DNA of 64,000 nt. Origin: an uncultured Lachnospiraceae bacterium (GTDB lineage: Bacteria > Bacillota > Clostridia > Lachnospirales > Lachnospiraceae). The DNA lies in assembly GCA_910587765.1 (NCBI GenBank), contig CAJUNR010000010.1:51328-115327 (forward strand). Direction: 5' to 3'. Positions 1-9,236 of this stretch are shown here, in pieces (position 1 is the first letter of the stretch; each line of letters starts with the position of its first letter). The position numbers were made by a program, and so were the translations under genes. The notes below the pieces were generated by a model that was not told the origin of the DNA, did not search any database, and worked only from the letters and a program-made list of their open reading frames with translations.

Positions 1-3000
1 TTGTCATACCGTCAATTGCCTTGTTAAAGTCAGCCGGCTTCCATTTCTTTCTGGCTTCATATCCCGTACCTTTTGTGACGTCCACCACATAAATTTCCCT
101 GCGGTACCCGTTATCCGGCACTTTGAAATACAATTTTGCCCTTTCGCCCTGGACGGTAATCTTTTTGATGGAGGCTGCCGTCACGTCCGTTACGGTAATC
201 CTCGTTGTGGCTGCTTTCGCTTCCCTGCCTCTGCGGTCCAGAACAGGCACAAAATCTCCTTTTGAATCCTGATATACAGGATATGCCTCCACTACCGTGG
301 CAGCCCTGCCCGCTTTGAGCGCTGTCACAACGCCTGTCTCCGGGTCAAGACTAATGTACTCGTTTTTCGTCTCTCCGCCCTTGATGCGGTATCTGACCGC
401 AATCACATCACCAAGCTGCGCCTTTGTAATTTTAAGATCAAGCTGCTGCCTTTCGCCCACTGCCATTTTGCGCGCCGTGCCGTTAAATGCGATGGATTTC
501 GGCGCAACCGCTCTGGTAAGATCCTCTTCCAGCACGATGTCCGCCAGTATAAAGGTCTCGGTGTATCCGTCTTCCCACGTAATGTTGAACGACCGCTCCG
601 TGTCTCCCTTGGCAAGCGGAAATACAACGTCGATATAACGGCGCTGTTCACCTGCAAACGCCCCGTCCTGCCAGCCGGCATTACCGAGAAAATACCCGCC
701 CGCATTCCAGACCGCATTCTGGTATACGAATTTCTTTTCACTTTCGGCAGCGTTATTTAAAAATTCCTTAGGCGCGTAAATTCGGAAAGCGAGAACATTG
801 GTATTGATTAATGTTTCATTTCCGTCCCGTCCTGTCACAATCACGCCATTGTTAACGAATCTGACAGCCCCGCGCGGCCTCACGGTATACGCACTGCCGC
901 TGAAATTATAGACAATCCCATCTGCAGATAAAGGATGATTATCAATCCCGGCAACGTCTGCGTTCCCTCTCTTTTCGATCTTTACTTCGGCCGTCCCGTA
1001 AGTGACCCTGTAGCTTTCCTTCAGCGGCGATACAAGCTCATTTGTCAGCTTCACGGTATAGGTGCTGCCGAATCTCAAATATTCCTCCGCGGGATTCTTG
1101 ATTTCCCTGCCGTCTGCCTGAACAATAGATTCCACGGCTTTGTTAAATGCGGGATAACCGCCGTTTTTGTCAATATTGTACGGATATGCGAACCGTTCCC
1201 GGTCCGTACCGTCCTCGTTGACGCCGTCCCAGGTCACGTCGAAGCTTCCTGCTGCGATCTCCGCATATTCGAAAAACTTCTTATCCTTCTCGACCACCTT
1301 GTCATCCAGCGTCAGTCCATTTGACAGAAGCCCGTCCGCTTTCTTTCCCGCAGTCAGAAGATCTGCCGGCACTGTCCTGGGAGTAACCGTAATTTCACGC
1401 GGGGTGACCGTGAAAGTGCCGTCAATGTCGGTATCCGCATTGACATAAGATACCACTACATCCGGAGCATACGCCGCCGTCGCTGCACTTTCCGGTGCTC
1501 CTGCCGCTTCCGGTGTTAATGAGCCGCCTGAAAAGCGCAGGAAAAGCGCGTAGCTGCCGCCGTACACTGCATTCTTATTTGCATAAATATTGCCGTCTTT
1601 TTTCCAGTAAATGTTAACCTTTGACGGATCATATTCATCGGTAGTATTCACAACGGTTTCCGTTGAAATCCGGCTGCTCTCCGTCAGCGCTTCGTCTGTA
1701 TAGAACGTGATTGCTTTGACCGCTTCCTCAAGGCTGACCGGATTCCCGTCGTACTCATGGCCGAGCGCCTTGATCTTTTTTGCGTCAACTTCCGCATAAA
1801 GCTGCTGCGTATAAAATCTGACGTCGCCCACCGCCTCATGATGCTTCTCTTCGCCGGTTTCCCGGTATGTCTTTACATCCTGTGTGGTATAGCTTATTGA
1901 CACCACTTCGCCTTCCAGTTCGGATATGTTTCCGCTCCAATGCGCGACTACGCCGTACGTGAAGTCGTCATCAAAGGCTCCTTCCGCCTTGACCCACACT
2001 GCCGGATCCTTGTCCTGACCTGACGCGGCATCTTTTTCCTTTCTCAAAACCTTCCACTCCAGGTTTTCAAAATCAGACTCCATATCAGGCCTGCGCCCAT
2101 ATTTTGTCTCAAATTCGGCCATCGCCTCCTCTGTCGGCAGCTCATAGTTTTTCTTTGTCTCTTCCGTAAGCGCGTAATACTCCTCCATGCTGTTATGAGG
2201 GAGCTTATATATGATAAAATTTTCTTTGTTTTCTTTCTTTTCAGAGAGACTATCTCTAACGAAGCCGTCAATATTGTCTTTATTTTTCACATACTGCGCT
2301 CCGGACGGTACGATGACCACCTCCTGGCGCTCCACTTTGAAAAACACTTCCGCCCCGGCAGACCGGTACTCGTGGTTGGGGTCATGAAAGGTCACGGTCA
2401 GGCGGTAGACGCCTGCCCACATAAACGAGGCCAGTGTTCCGTCCGTCACATCTGTCCAGCCCCAGCTCAGATTCGTTTTAAAATAGTATTCATCAAAGTC
2501 CTTGTACTGCCTCTGTACCTCATCCCACGTTTCCAGATATTCTTCATATTTTTCCAGCGTGATGTAATCCCACGTATATTGAAGCGCCTGATCCGTGGGT
2601 GAAACCGATAAGGCCTCACCGATTCCGCCATTCCCGCCGAACCTGTGAACCTTTGCCTTTTTGTAGGAAGCGCGGTTTGCAAAGAGCGATTTTTGATCGT
2701 AAATCTTTGCTGCCGGCTTCTCCAGGGTGCCCTGATGGATGCTGCGGACATCCTCGCCGACCGCCGGCTGAGGATAGAGCATATCCTGATTGTCCGCCGC
2801 AAATGCGTCTACAATTGCATCCGTGACGATCTGTACGCTTTCTGCCTGCTCTACGGCCACAGGTACAGCCGTATCTTCGAGCGTCTTTCTCCTGATATCC
2901 GCAAGATAATTCCGGTTGGCGCCGTTGGTAGTCACGTCCGTTATCGGTACGCTGACCGGTACATAGTCTTTTTTCGCATCATCGTACACACGGACTTTAT

Positions 3001-4999
3001 AACCGTTCTTGTCATATACCACCTTCTGGCCCGTGAAGAAAACCCGAAATTCAAACTGTACGGCTTCCAGATCCTGTTTCAACACGTCATTTGGCAGTTC
3101 CGTCTGCCGGATATTGTCAAATGCAATTTTATCTTTTTCCTTATCAATGACCACGTTTATCGATTCCGTGATTGTCCAGTCTACTGCCCTCGGATCAACT
3201 CCATGCGCAGCTTCGCCTTTCTCCGTAATCCTGACCGGGCGGCGCTGAAGCACAAATTCGGGCACAAAATACTGTGTCCGGTCTCCGTCCCCCATGCCGT
3301 AAGACGTGCCAAAGAAACCCGGAACCGTTGTAATCGCCGTACTGCCTGTTTCCATGGCGCCCGTTGTTTCGTTCTTTACAAGCGGATAAACGCCATAAGA
3401 AAGCTTCGCAAGCGCTTTTCTGACTTCATCCCCCGTCATACCGTCGCAGAAACCCGCCTGATCTACACTTTCCTGACTCGCCTTGACTGCTATGGGCGCA
3501 GGATCAATCGTGAATCGAACCGCCTCGCTGTGCGACTTCTCATATGCACTGTCATCGCCGGCATAGCTCCATATGATAAAATACTCGCCTGCATCTCCGG
3601 GATCCGACGCCATCGGCTTATAGACATACGGCGCCGCCACGATTTCACCTGCTTCTTCATCCGCATTGTATAAGACGCCGTCCTTCAGACGGATGCGCGT
3701 ATACCAGTCCGCCTTCGGGTCCGCACCCTCGAGAAGAACGCTGTATTCCCCCTCCCTGTCGTCCTTGCCGTGTATGTATACAGCCGGCGCTCCGCCTGCC
3801 TTTGTAAGCGCTCCGTCCGCTGCAGGTTCCTTAAAGAGCCCCTCCGTCACTTCGGCAGCCGTCCATTTCTTTGCCGGATCGAACACCCTGATCAGATCCT
3901 CGCCGGAATCTTTCCGCTCGAATCTGACCGCTGTTTTCTGACGTTGGCCTACGGTTATCGCATAGGAATCCTTCACGGACAGCTTATAGTTCCTGACGCC
4001 GTTCTCCGTGAGTGCAATACCGTCAATCGTCATCACATAATCCCTGGTTCTGTCAAACCGATCTGTCATTTCCATCGGCTGCCTTGCGCCGTTCTCGTCT
4101 ATCCTGAATATATGCAGAGGCAGCTTTTTGTCAGGGTCCTCCTTTCCAGCAGCATCCTTGATGGCAAAGATATCCCTGCTGACATTATAAGGACGATTCT
4201 TATATTTGATCGTATAACCTTCATTAACCTCGTCAATAAATTCACCGGCAGTTTTTCCGGGAACGACCTCGCATCCAAACACAAGTTCGATATCTGCCTT
4301 CTCAATGGTCAGGAAAAGCTTCGCATCACTTTCCAGATTTTTGCAAATTCCGTCCAGTCTGGTAAGATCCATGGAAATAGTCAGTTCATATTCACCTGCG
4401 TCCTCAGGCAGACGATTGTCAAGCGGCGTATCTGTTCCTTCCCCGCTCTCTGCCTTTTTGACCCAGTTGTATGTGAGTCTGTCCTTTAAAGTATTCACTC
4501 TCTCCCCGTCAACCTCGATGTCAATCCAGTCTTTAACGGCCTCCTGAAGTTCGCCGCACTTACCCTCTTCGACATACTCCGTGAAAAAAACAAGACCCTC
4601 CTCGCCGAGTCTGCGCGTAAAACCATTGTTTTCCTCCGCAAACTCGTCCGCTTTCCTGTCATCAATGACAATTTTGGCAACAGACGTCTCTTTCTCTTCC
4701 GAATGAGTCTGAGACTCTTCTTCCGCGATAGTCTCCGCCTTCTCCTCTGCCGCAATGCTTTCCTCTGTTTCCTGCGATGTACCGCTCTCTTTCAAAACAG
4801 CCTCTGTACGGTTCTCCCCCTGCACATCCACACCCTCGGTCTCAGCGCCGCCCGATTCGTTTTCTTCGAGTTCTGCTTTTCCAACAGCCCCGTCTTTGCC
4901 GTATTCTGCGGCAGACGCGGCAGCCGGCATCATTTCAAATGCCATGGCCACACTCAAGATCACCGGCAAAACACGCTTTAACAATTTTTGTTTCAACAT
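1..4999 (-). CDS. Giant secreted Ig-like surface protein, 5' part only (runs off the left edge)
   Basis: One frame stays open from an ATG at 4999 to the window edge, giving at least 1666 codons with no stop. An AGGAG-AAGGGG ribosome-binding stretch precedes the ATG. Residues 1-33 are a signal peptide (Lys/Arg-rich start, hydrophobic core, AAASA cleavage region). Residues 35-110 are a Glu/Thr/Ser-rich low-complexity segment. The remainder is a series of beta-rich modules resembling MBG or Ig-like domains. Near residues 1510-1600 a Big_2-like unit is visible (SLDPETGVVTALKAG). I infer an extracellular, probably cell-wall-associated adhesin or S-layer-type protein. No anchor can be seen because the C-terminus is outside the window. 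It lies at the downstream end of the glycan locus and is separated from it by a terminator, so it is probably a separate transcription unit. Confidence 0.85.
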   Translation of the reverse strand, partial: MLKQKLLKRVLPVILSVAMAFEMMPAAASAAEYGKDGAVGKAELEENESGGAETEGVDVQGENRTEAVLKESGTSQETEESIAAEEKAETIAEEESQTHSEEKETSVAKIVIDDRKADEFAEENNGFTRRLGEEGLVFFTEYVEEGKCGELQEAVKDWIDIEVDGERVNTLKDRLTYNWVKKAESGEGTDTPLDNRLPEDAGEYELTISMDLTRLDGICKNLESDAKLFLTIEKADIELVFGCEVVPGKTAGEFIDEVNEGYTIKYKNRPYNVSRDIFAIKDAAGKEDPDKKLPLHIFRIDENGARQPMEMTDRFDRTRDYVMTIDGIALTENGVRNYKLSVKDSYAITVGQRQKTAVRFERKDSGEDLIRVFDPAKKWTAAEVTEGLFKEPAADGALTKAGGAPAVYIHGKDDREGEYSVLLEGADPKADWYTRIRLKDGVLYNADEEAGEIVAAPYVYKPMASDPGDAGEYFIIWSYAGDDSAYEKSHSEAVRFTIDPAPIAVKASQESVDQAGFCDGMTGDEVRKALAKLSYGVYPLVKNETTGAMETGSTAITTVPGFFGTSYGMGDGDRTQYFVPEFVLQRRPVRITEKGEAAHGVDPRAVDWTITESINVVIDKEKDKIAFDNIRQTELPNDVLKQDLEAVQFEFRVFFTGQKVVYDKNGYKVRVYDDAKKDYVPVSVPITDVTTNGANRNYLADIRRKTLEDTAVPVAVEQAESVQIVTDAIVDAFAADNQDMLYPQPAVGEDVRSIHQGTLEKPAAKIYDQKSLFANRASYKKAKVHRFGGNGGIGEALSVSPTDQALQYTWDYITLEKYEEYLETWDEVQRQYKDFDEYYFKTNLSWGWTDVTDGTLASFMWAGVYRLTVTFHDPNHEYRSAGAEVFFKVERQEVVIVPSGAQYVKNKDNIDGFVRDSLSEKKENKENFIIYKLPHNSMEEYYALTEETKKNYELPTEEAMAEFETKYGRRPDMESDFENLEWKVLRKEKDAASGQDKDPAVWVKAEGAFDDDFTYGVVAHWSGNISELEGEVVSISYTTQDVKTYRETGEEKHHEAVGDVRFYTQQLYAEVDAKKIKALGHEYDGNPVSLEEAVKAITFYTDEALTESSRISTETVVNTTDEYDPSKVNIYWKKDGNIYANKNAVYGGSYALFLRFSGGSLTPEAAGAPESAATAAYAPDVVVSYVNADTDIDGTFTVTPREITVTPRTVPADLLTAGKKADGLLSNGLTLDDKVVEKDKKFFEYAEIAAGSFDVTWDGVNEDGTDRERFAYPYNIDKNGGYPAFNKAVESIVQADGREIKNPAEEYLRFGSTYTVKLTNELVSPLKESYRVTYGTAEVKIEKRGNADVAGIDNHPLSADGIVYNFSGSAYTVRPRGAVRFVNNGVIVTGRDGNETLINTNVLAFRIYAPKEFLNNAAESEKKFVYQNAVWNAGGYFLGNAGWQDGAFAGEQRRYIDVVFPLAKGDTERSFNITWEDGYTETFILADIVLEEDLTRAVAPKSIAFNGTARKMAVGERQQLDLKITKAQLGDVIAVRYRIKGGETKNEYISLDPETGVVTALKAGRAATVVEAYPVYQDSKGDFVPVLDRRGREAKAATTRITVTDVTAASIKKITVQGERAKLYFKVPDNGYRREIYVVDVTKGTGYEARKKWKPADFNKAIDGMT

Positions 5000-5081
5000 C
5001 TTACGTTCCCCTTCTCCTGTCAATTATAGACAAATATAAATCACATATTCCCTTTGAATTGGGTATATTGCTGTATGTTTT

Positions 5082-5110
5082 ATTATACTCCCCACAAAAA
5101 TATTATACAA
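5082..5110 (-). promoter_or_regulatory. Candidate sigma-A promoter for the giant surface protein
   Basis: Reading the minus strand, TTGTAT (5105-5110) and TATAAT (5082-5087) are separated by exactly 17 bases. It lies about 80 bases upstream of the ATG at 4999. The -35 is a weak match. A second TATAAT at 5023-5028 is closer to the gene but has no recognisable -35. Confidence 0.4.
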
Positions 5111-5200
5111 GCATATTTCCGGAAGAATTCCATATTGTGGATTGTTTCGGACAAGAGAAGAAATGCTGTTTTTTCTCTTATCAAAACACAGGGCAAAAAG

Positions 5201-5242
5201 AAATCCCTGTAAAGCCTGCATTTGGGGGCTTTACAAGGATTT
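5201..5242. terminator. Strong bidirectional intrinsic terminator
   Basis: A 16-base-pair stem with one mismatch (5201-5216 against 5227-5242) has a 10-base loop. It is flanked by A-rich and T-rich tracts on both sides. On the minus strand the stem is followed by a T-rich run (TTTCTTTTTG), so it can end transcription coming from the oxidoreductase at 5553-7106 before the giant surface protein gene. A smaller imperfect hairpin lies at 5150-5182. The rest of the 5000-5552 gap holds the promoter above and repeat copy A. Confidence 0.8.
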
Positions 5243-5335
5243 TTACCATCATAACTGCAAAACACAAATCAAATCATATCATGCCGCCGGGCTCTGTCAA
5301 GCCCTCTGATTCGTTTTCCTTCACTTTGTTATTGT

Positions 5336-5541
5336 TACGGTTCTCACACACCAGTCTGTGCACAGCCCGGTGTGAGCAGATAAACCTGAAGGACCCATTG
5401 AAGGGCGCCGACACCAAGGCACGAAAACATGCCTTGATGCCCCTTCGGGGATTTAAATACCGCTGCGTCCCTTCATTAAGCGCGAGCGGGGTCCAGAAGG
5501 CTTATCTGCTCACATCGGGCGTCCGGGCGGCACGAGTGTGT
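5336..5541 (+). repeat. Structured intergenic repeat, copy A
   Basis: This is a full copy of the roughly 200 bp nearly palindromic repeat found at several sites in the window. The outer stem (GTGAGCAGATAA with TTATCTGCTCAC) differs in sequence from the other copies but still pairs. The second stem (TGAAGGG with CCCTTCA), the third stem (CAAGGCA with TGCCTTG) and the GCGCGAGC mini-hairpin are all present. An extra small hairpin CCCC-TTC-GGGG follows the third stem. The copy starts 12 bases from the stop codon of the gene at 5553. Confidence 0.85.
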
Positions 5542-5552
5542 AAAAAGCGGCA

Positions 5553-7106
5553 TCATTTTTCCTCATGATATTCTTTCTCCGTATTCACATTCCAGACGTT
5601 GGACTTGTCCGTCGTACCGGAGAGAATATTTTTCACCGCCTCAAAGGACGTGCACATGGAATGATCCAGATTATTGTACCGGTGCTGTCCGTTCCTGCCC
5701 ACGCAGAACAGGTTGGGAATCGTATCCAGATATTCCCGCAACTCATCCATCTGCGCGTACGTGTCAAAATAGGCCGGGTAGGCCTTTTTCACCCGCTCGA
5801 CATGAGAATCGAGCACCATGTCCTCGCGGTCGATCAGACGCATGGCGACCATCTCGCGGATTCCCATGCGGGCGAACGCCTCGTCGCTCATCGACCACAT
5901 CGAATCGCCCTCGTCGCAGAAGTATTCCAGTCCCAGCCATACCGTGTGCTCTACATCCTTCACCAGATACGGGGACCAGTTGTTATACACCTGAAAGCGT
6001 CCCATCTTCACGTTCCGGTCATGGACATAGACCCAGTCGTCCGGCACGATATTGCCCAGCGTGCGGATCTTCGTCTCGTTCTTCAGATTGAGATGCGGCA
6101 CGAGCACGCCGACCGTCATATAATCCCGGTAAGGCAGGCCCGCCGCAATCCGGGCGCAGGCCTGCGGAACGTCGTTCATTCCCGCGACCAGATCTTTGAC
6201 AGGCATGGAGGAAATCACATAATCTCCCGCCTCTTCTTCCGTCTTTCCGTTATATACATAACGGACTGCCGTCAGGCGATTATCCGCTCCCTTCACGATG
6301 CCGGTCACTCTGGCGTTTTTCAAAATTCTTCCGCCTTTTTTCTGCACCTCTTCGGCGGTCAGTTCCCACAACTGCCCCGGACCGAGCTTGGGATAGGAAA
6401 ACTCCTCGATCAGAGAAGTCTCGACCTTGCGGTTTTTGCTGTGAAAGGCTTTGCCGAACATGTCCTTTAAGATCGCCAGAATCGACAGCCCCTTCGTGCG
6501 CTGCGCTCCCCACTCCGGAGAAATCTCGCTGGGATGGCGTCCCCACAAATTCTCCGTATAATGTTCAAAGAAAAGAGCGTACAGCTTTCTGCCGAACCGG
6601 TTGATATAAAAATCTTCCAGCGAACGCTCCGGACGTTTGTGAATCAGGCTTTTCAGATAACTGAAGCCCACCGCCACCGTCGTCCCGAATCCCATGTTCT
6701 TCAAAGTCTCCAGCTTCAGGGAAATGGGATAATCAAAAAAACGGCCCCGGAAGAAGATGCGGGAAACCCGGCTGCGCCGAAGCATGACCCGGTCCTCCTT
6801 CTCCGGATCCGGTCCGCCCTTCCGGACGCTGTGTTTCCGATGCAGGAGGATGTCATCTTTGGAAGGATGACCCTGGGTGGGCAGAAGCTTCTCCCACCAT
6901 TCATTCACCTCGGGCACCTTGGAAAAGAACCGGTGTCCGCCCATATCCATGCGATTTCCGTTGTGCTCCACCGTACGTGAGATTCCGCCGAACGTATCGC
7001 TCTCCTCAAATACGACCACCTCGTAATCGTCTGACTTGTCCAACAATTCATACGCAGCGGTCAGACCAGCCGGTCCCGCTCCAATGATCAAAACTTTCTG
7101 TTTCAA
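5553..7106 (-). CDS. FAD-dependent NAD(P)-binding oxidoreductase, amine-oxidase/UGM-like
   Basis: The 517-residue protein opens with a dinucleotide-binding motif (GAGPAGLTAA, about residues 9-18), an FAD-contact Glu (VVFEES) and a GG-rich segment (GGHRFF). This is typical of the superfamily that includes protoporphyrinogen oxidase-like enzymes and UDP-galactopyranose mutase. It is longer than bacterial UDP-galactopyranose mutase (about 370-390 residues), so that activity is not assigned. The start codon is TTG, with AAAGG about nine bases upstream; no better in-frame start is visible. It is the last gene before the strong terminator at 5201-5242. Its place in a polysaccharide locus suggests sugar nucleotide or lipid-linked sugar modification, but this is inference. 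Confidence 0.75.
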   Translation of the reverse strand: MKQKVLIIGAGPAGLTAAYELLDKSDDYEVVVFEESDTFGGISRTVEHNGNRMDMGGHRFFSKVPEVNEWWEKLLPTQGHPSKDDILLHRKHSVRKGGPDPEKEDRVMLRRSRVSRIFFRGRFFDYPISLKLETLKNMGFGTTVAVGFSYLKSLIHKRPERSLEDFYINRFGRKLYALFFEHYTENLWGRHPSEISPEWGAQRTKGLSILAILKDMFGKAFHSKNRKVETSLIEEFSYPKLGPGQLWELTAEEVQKKGGRILKNARVTGIVKGADNRLTAVRYVYNGKTEEEAGDYVISSMPVKDLVAGMNDVPQACARIAAGLPYRDYMTVGVLVPHLNLKNETKIRTLGNIVPDDWVYVHDRNVKMGRFQVYNNWSPYLVKDVEHTVWLGLEYFCDEGDSMWSMSDEAFARMGIREMVAMRLIDREDMVLDSHVERVKKAYPAYFDTYAQMDELREYLDTIPNLFCVGRNGQHRYNNLDHSMCTSFEAVKNILSGTTDKSNVWNVNTEKEYHEEK

Positions 7107-7174
7107 ACCGTCCTGCCTTTCTTCACCTGACGAAATCCCTCTGTACCTTCAAAAGCCGCCCGGAGCCGGCTCTG

Positions 7175-7681
7175 TCAGCCCTTTTTCCCGCAGCACTGCT
7201 TATATTTCCTGCCGCTGCCGCACGGACAGGGATCGTTCCGCCCGATCTTCGGACCTTTGACCACCGTACCGGACTTCTTCTGCTCCAGATAAAGACGCTT
7301 CCTCGTCTCCTCATCGTAGATCGCCTCCCACTGAGGAAGCTCGTACAGCCAGTCCGCCTTCGCGTCCACCATGTTCTTGTACAGCTTTTCCTTATCAAAT
7401 TTCAGACTGACCTCCGTGTCCTCTTCCATCTCGTCAATGGGATTCGGCGTCACAAGGCTGTCGTTGATGCCGTCCAGAAAACCGGTCATCTCCATGATGC
7501 TCAGGCCAAAGCGCTCCGCCAGTTCCTTCACGGTTCCTTTGACCTCCTGATCCGGTTCTGCCAGAAGCTTCTCATACACACCCTTTTCCAGGTTGAAATA
7601 ATTCGCCCAGAATCTCTGGATCACTCCCTTGTCTCTGGACTCGTCATATGCAATTTTGTGCCATTCTTTTAACAATGCCAT
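7175..7681 (-). CDS. SEC-C zinc-binding motif protein
   Basis: The 168-residue soluble protein ends in a SEC-C motif (GRNDPCPCGSGRKYKQCCG), the zinc-binding tail also found at the C-terminus of SecA. The rest is helical and acidic and I recognise no catalytic domain. A start at 7693 is possible, but AAGG lies directly against it; the ATG at 7681 has usable spacing. A good promoter lies just upstream at 7714-7742. It sits between a glycosyltransferase and the FAD oxidoreductase but has no evident link to glycan synthesis. Such proteins are often chaperone-like or translation-associated, but its role here is unknown. Confidence 0.8.
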   Translation of the reverse strand: MALLKEWHKIAYDESRDKGVIQRFWANYFNLEKGVYEKLLAEPDQEVKGTVKELAERFGLSIMEMTGFLDGINDSLVTPNPIDEMEEDTEVSLKFDKEKLYKNMVDAKADWLYELPQWEAIYDEETRKRLYLEQKKSGTVVKGPKIGRNDPCPCGSGRKYKQCCGKKG

Positions 7682-7713
7682 CTCTGTAACCATCCTTTTC
7701 GTATTTCTATAGC

Positions 7714-7742
7714 ATCATATACTATTTCCGCGCTTTTTTCAA
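7714..7742 (-). promoter_or_regulatory. Sigma-A promoter for the SEC-C gene
   Basis: On the minus strand TTGAAA (7737-7742) and TATGAT (7714-7719) are 17 bases apart. The -35 overlaps the stop codon of the upstream glycosyltransferase. The predicted transcript starts about 25 bases before the ATG at 7681. Confidence 0.6.
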
Positions 7743-8743
7743 GTTTTGCTTTCTTCCGCCTGGCAAAATCTGCGCATTCTCCTGCTCAGCCCCTCCGCGT
7801 CAAAGATCCCGAAAAATTCCGCCCGCTCATAATCGCCGACCACATCCTTCGCGTACAGGCAGTCCGCCGCCAGAATCCAGGCCCCCGCCGACCGGGCTTC
7901 CAGAAGCGGCAGGCCGATCGTCTCGATATAAGAGGGAAAGACAAGCACCGAAGAGGCGTACAGATCAAACAGCGCCCTTCTCGGCATGGGCCCCGCGAAC
8001 ATGATCGGAAGTCCCGCCTCCTTCGCCTCCTCCCGGATTCTGCGGATCCCCTCGCTCTCTTCCCCGGTAACCGTCCAGATCACTTTGTAACTGCCGCACC
8101 CGCTCTCTTTCAGAAGCCGGCAGGCCTCCAGAAACGTGCGGTGATTTTTATACGCCGCGTCGTTGGCCGGATAAAAGAAGACCGGGCATCCTCTGTCCAG
8201 ACGATACGCTTCCGTCTTCAGCATTTCCACCTTCGGAAATTTCACCTCGATCCGTCCCGCAGGGATCCGGCACTGTCTCGCAATCTCCCTGCGCATCCAC
8301 CCGGTCTGCACGATCACCTTTTTCGCATGGCGGATGGAACGGCGGATCATCCGCCCCAGAATCTGCTGGTAAACCCACAGATTCGCCGCCTCCGACCACC
8401 GGAACCGGTATTCGGAAAAAGGCAGCGCGTTATGCACATATACGGTCTGTGGCACTCCCGCGTGCGGCAGTTCTATATTCTGAAGCGAAAGCACCTCGTC
8501 CGCCCCATACCGCCTCACCAGGCCGGGCGCCGTAAAATGGTCAAAATACAGGCGGTGAAAGCGGCTTTTCTTGATCCACGGAAAATTTACCACCCGGATA
8601 TGAGGACGTTCCTCCAGCCTGCAGACACTGAGAACAAAAATATATTCATTCTGCGTATCCTGACAGAACTCCTCGTAAAAGCTGTTCAGTACCGTCAGCG
8701 CGCCTCCGCTCTCCGCCGCCACGTCATAGACCAGAATCCTCAT
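7739..8743 (-). CDS. Family 4-type glycosyltransferase
   Basis: This 334-residue protein has the two-domain look of GT-B group 1 glycosyltransferases. There is an N-terminal glycine-containing loop (ESGGALTVLN), a central linker (KVIVQTGWMRREI) and a C-terminal nucleotide-sugar site (FPSYIETIGLPLLEA) with the E-x7-E spacing of the family. No membrane segment is evident, so it probably acts on lipid-linked intermediates at the cytoplasmic face. It starts at an ATG with GGAGGGAG upstream and has its own promoter at 8770-8798, separate from the longer glycan operons. Donor and acceptor sugars cannot be told from sequence. Confidence 0.85.
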   Translation of the reverse strand: MRILVYDVAAESGGALTVLNSFYEEFCQDTQNEYIFVLSVCRLEERPHIRVVNFPWIKKSRFHRLYFDHFTAPGLVRRYGADEVLSLQNIELPHAGVPQTVYVHNALPFSEYRFRWSEAANLWVYQQILGRMIRRSIRHAKKVIVQTGWMRREIARQCRIPAGRIEVKFPKVEMLKTEAYRLDRGCPVFFYPANDAAYKNHRTFLEACRLLKESGCGSYKVIWTVTGEESEGIRRIREEAKEAGLPIMFAGPMPRRALFDLYASSVLVFPSYIETIGLPLLEARSAGAWILAADCLYAKDVVGDYERAEFFGIFDAEGLSRRMRRFCQAEESKT

Positions 8744-8769
8744 CGTTTCTCCCTCCGTTTCCTGCCCCT

Positions 8770-8798
8770 ATTGTAGAACAACCTGCCCGCAGAATCAA
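8770..8798 (-). promoter_or_regulatory. Sigma-A promoter for the glycosyltransferase at 7739-8743
   Basis: TTGATT (8793-8798) and TACAAT (8770-8775) on the minus strand have 17-base spacing. They lie about 27 bases upstream of the start codon and just left of repeat copy B. Confidence 0.55.
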
Positions 8799-8800
8799 CG

Positions 8801-9007
8801 GTTACTTTTCGTATTATTGTTCACACCCGCCGGTTTCAGCCTGATGCGGACAGCTTATCCTGAAAGACCCATTGAAGGGCGCCGGTCCTTAGGCGCGGTT
8901 TTTTCGCGCCTTAGTACCGCTGCGTCCCTTCATTAAGCGCAAGCGGGGTCTGGAAGGATGAGCTGCCCGCGTCGGGCGTCCGGGTGGCATGGATGTGGAC
9001 AGTAATC
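8801..9007 (+). repeat. Structured intergenic repeat, copy B
   Basis: This full copy carries the 15-base stem arms around GCAGCTTATCC and GGATGAGCTGC, the TGAAGGG/CCCTTCA stem, and the TTAGGCGCG/CGCGCCTTA stem. The mini-hairpin is GCGCAAGC (GCAA loop instead of GCGA). The two ends are inverted relatives: GGTTACT with TGTTCACA on the left, and TGTGGACAGTAATC on the right. It lies between two divergent promoters. Confidence 0.85.
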
Positions 9008-9027
9008 TTTTCGTTCCGAACTTCTTC

Positions 9028-9056
9028 TTGACAACCAATTCCATCATTGATAACAT
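9028..9056 (+). promoter_or_regulatory. Near-consensus sigma-A promoter with extended -10 for the CapK-like gene
   Basis: A perfect TTGACA (9028-9033) is followed after 17 bases by TAACAT (9051-9056), preceded by TG as an extended -10 element. The predicted transcript begins near 9063 and has a leader of about 174 bases. Confidence 0.7.
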
Positions 9057-9066
9057 GAGGAACACA

Positions 9067-9187
9067 GGGAAACGCTGATAAAAGCGTTTCCCGCACCGGA
9101 TTTGCGCTGCGGAGCAGTATTTTCCTCTGCAAATCCGTGTGCATCCGTCAAAGACTCTGTGAAAGCGGTGATTGAATCAGCGCTTTC
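9067..9187 (+). promoter_or_regulatory. Three-hairpin 5' leader of the CapK-like gene
   Basis: Three successive hairpins fill the leader. SL1 is a perfect 10-base-pair stem (9067-9076 with 9083-9092, GGGAAACGCT arm). SL2 pairs 9093-9105 with 9129-9142, with one bulge and a small inner CTGC/GCAG hairpin. SL3 pairs 9161-9172 with 9176-9187, with one mismatch. None has a T-run, so they are not ordinary terminators. No T-box or other riboswitch signature was recognised. Part of SL1 recurs at 10580-10599 after the gene, which also leaves open that this is repeat DNA. Confidence 0.5.
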
Positions 9188-9236
9188 ATAGATTTTCGCC
9201 TCCAAAACCACACACTTACAAAGGGGATTCCGACTT

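Noticed and set aside
5553..7106. Assignment as UDP-galactopyranose mutase
   Set aside because: The fold is shared, but the protein is about 130 residues longer and I could not confirm UGM-specific residues.
7107..7174. Terminator after the SEC-C gene
   Set aside because: The stem AGCCG/CGGCT is short and is followed by only four T residues, too weak to report as a feature.
9067..9187. T-box or other known riboswitch in the CapK-like leader
   Set aside because: No T-box sequence, no terminator/antiterminator pair and no conserved riboswitch core could be found.
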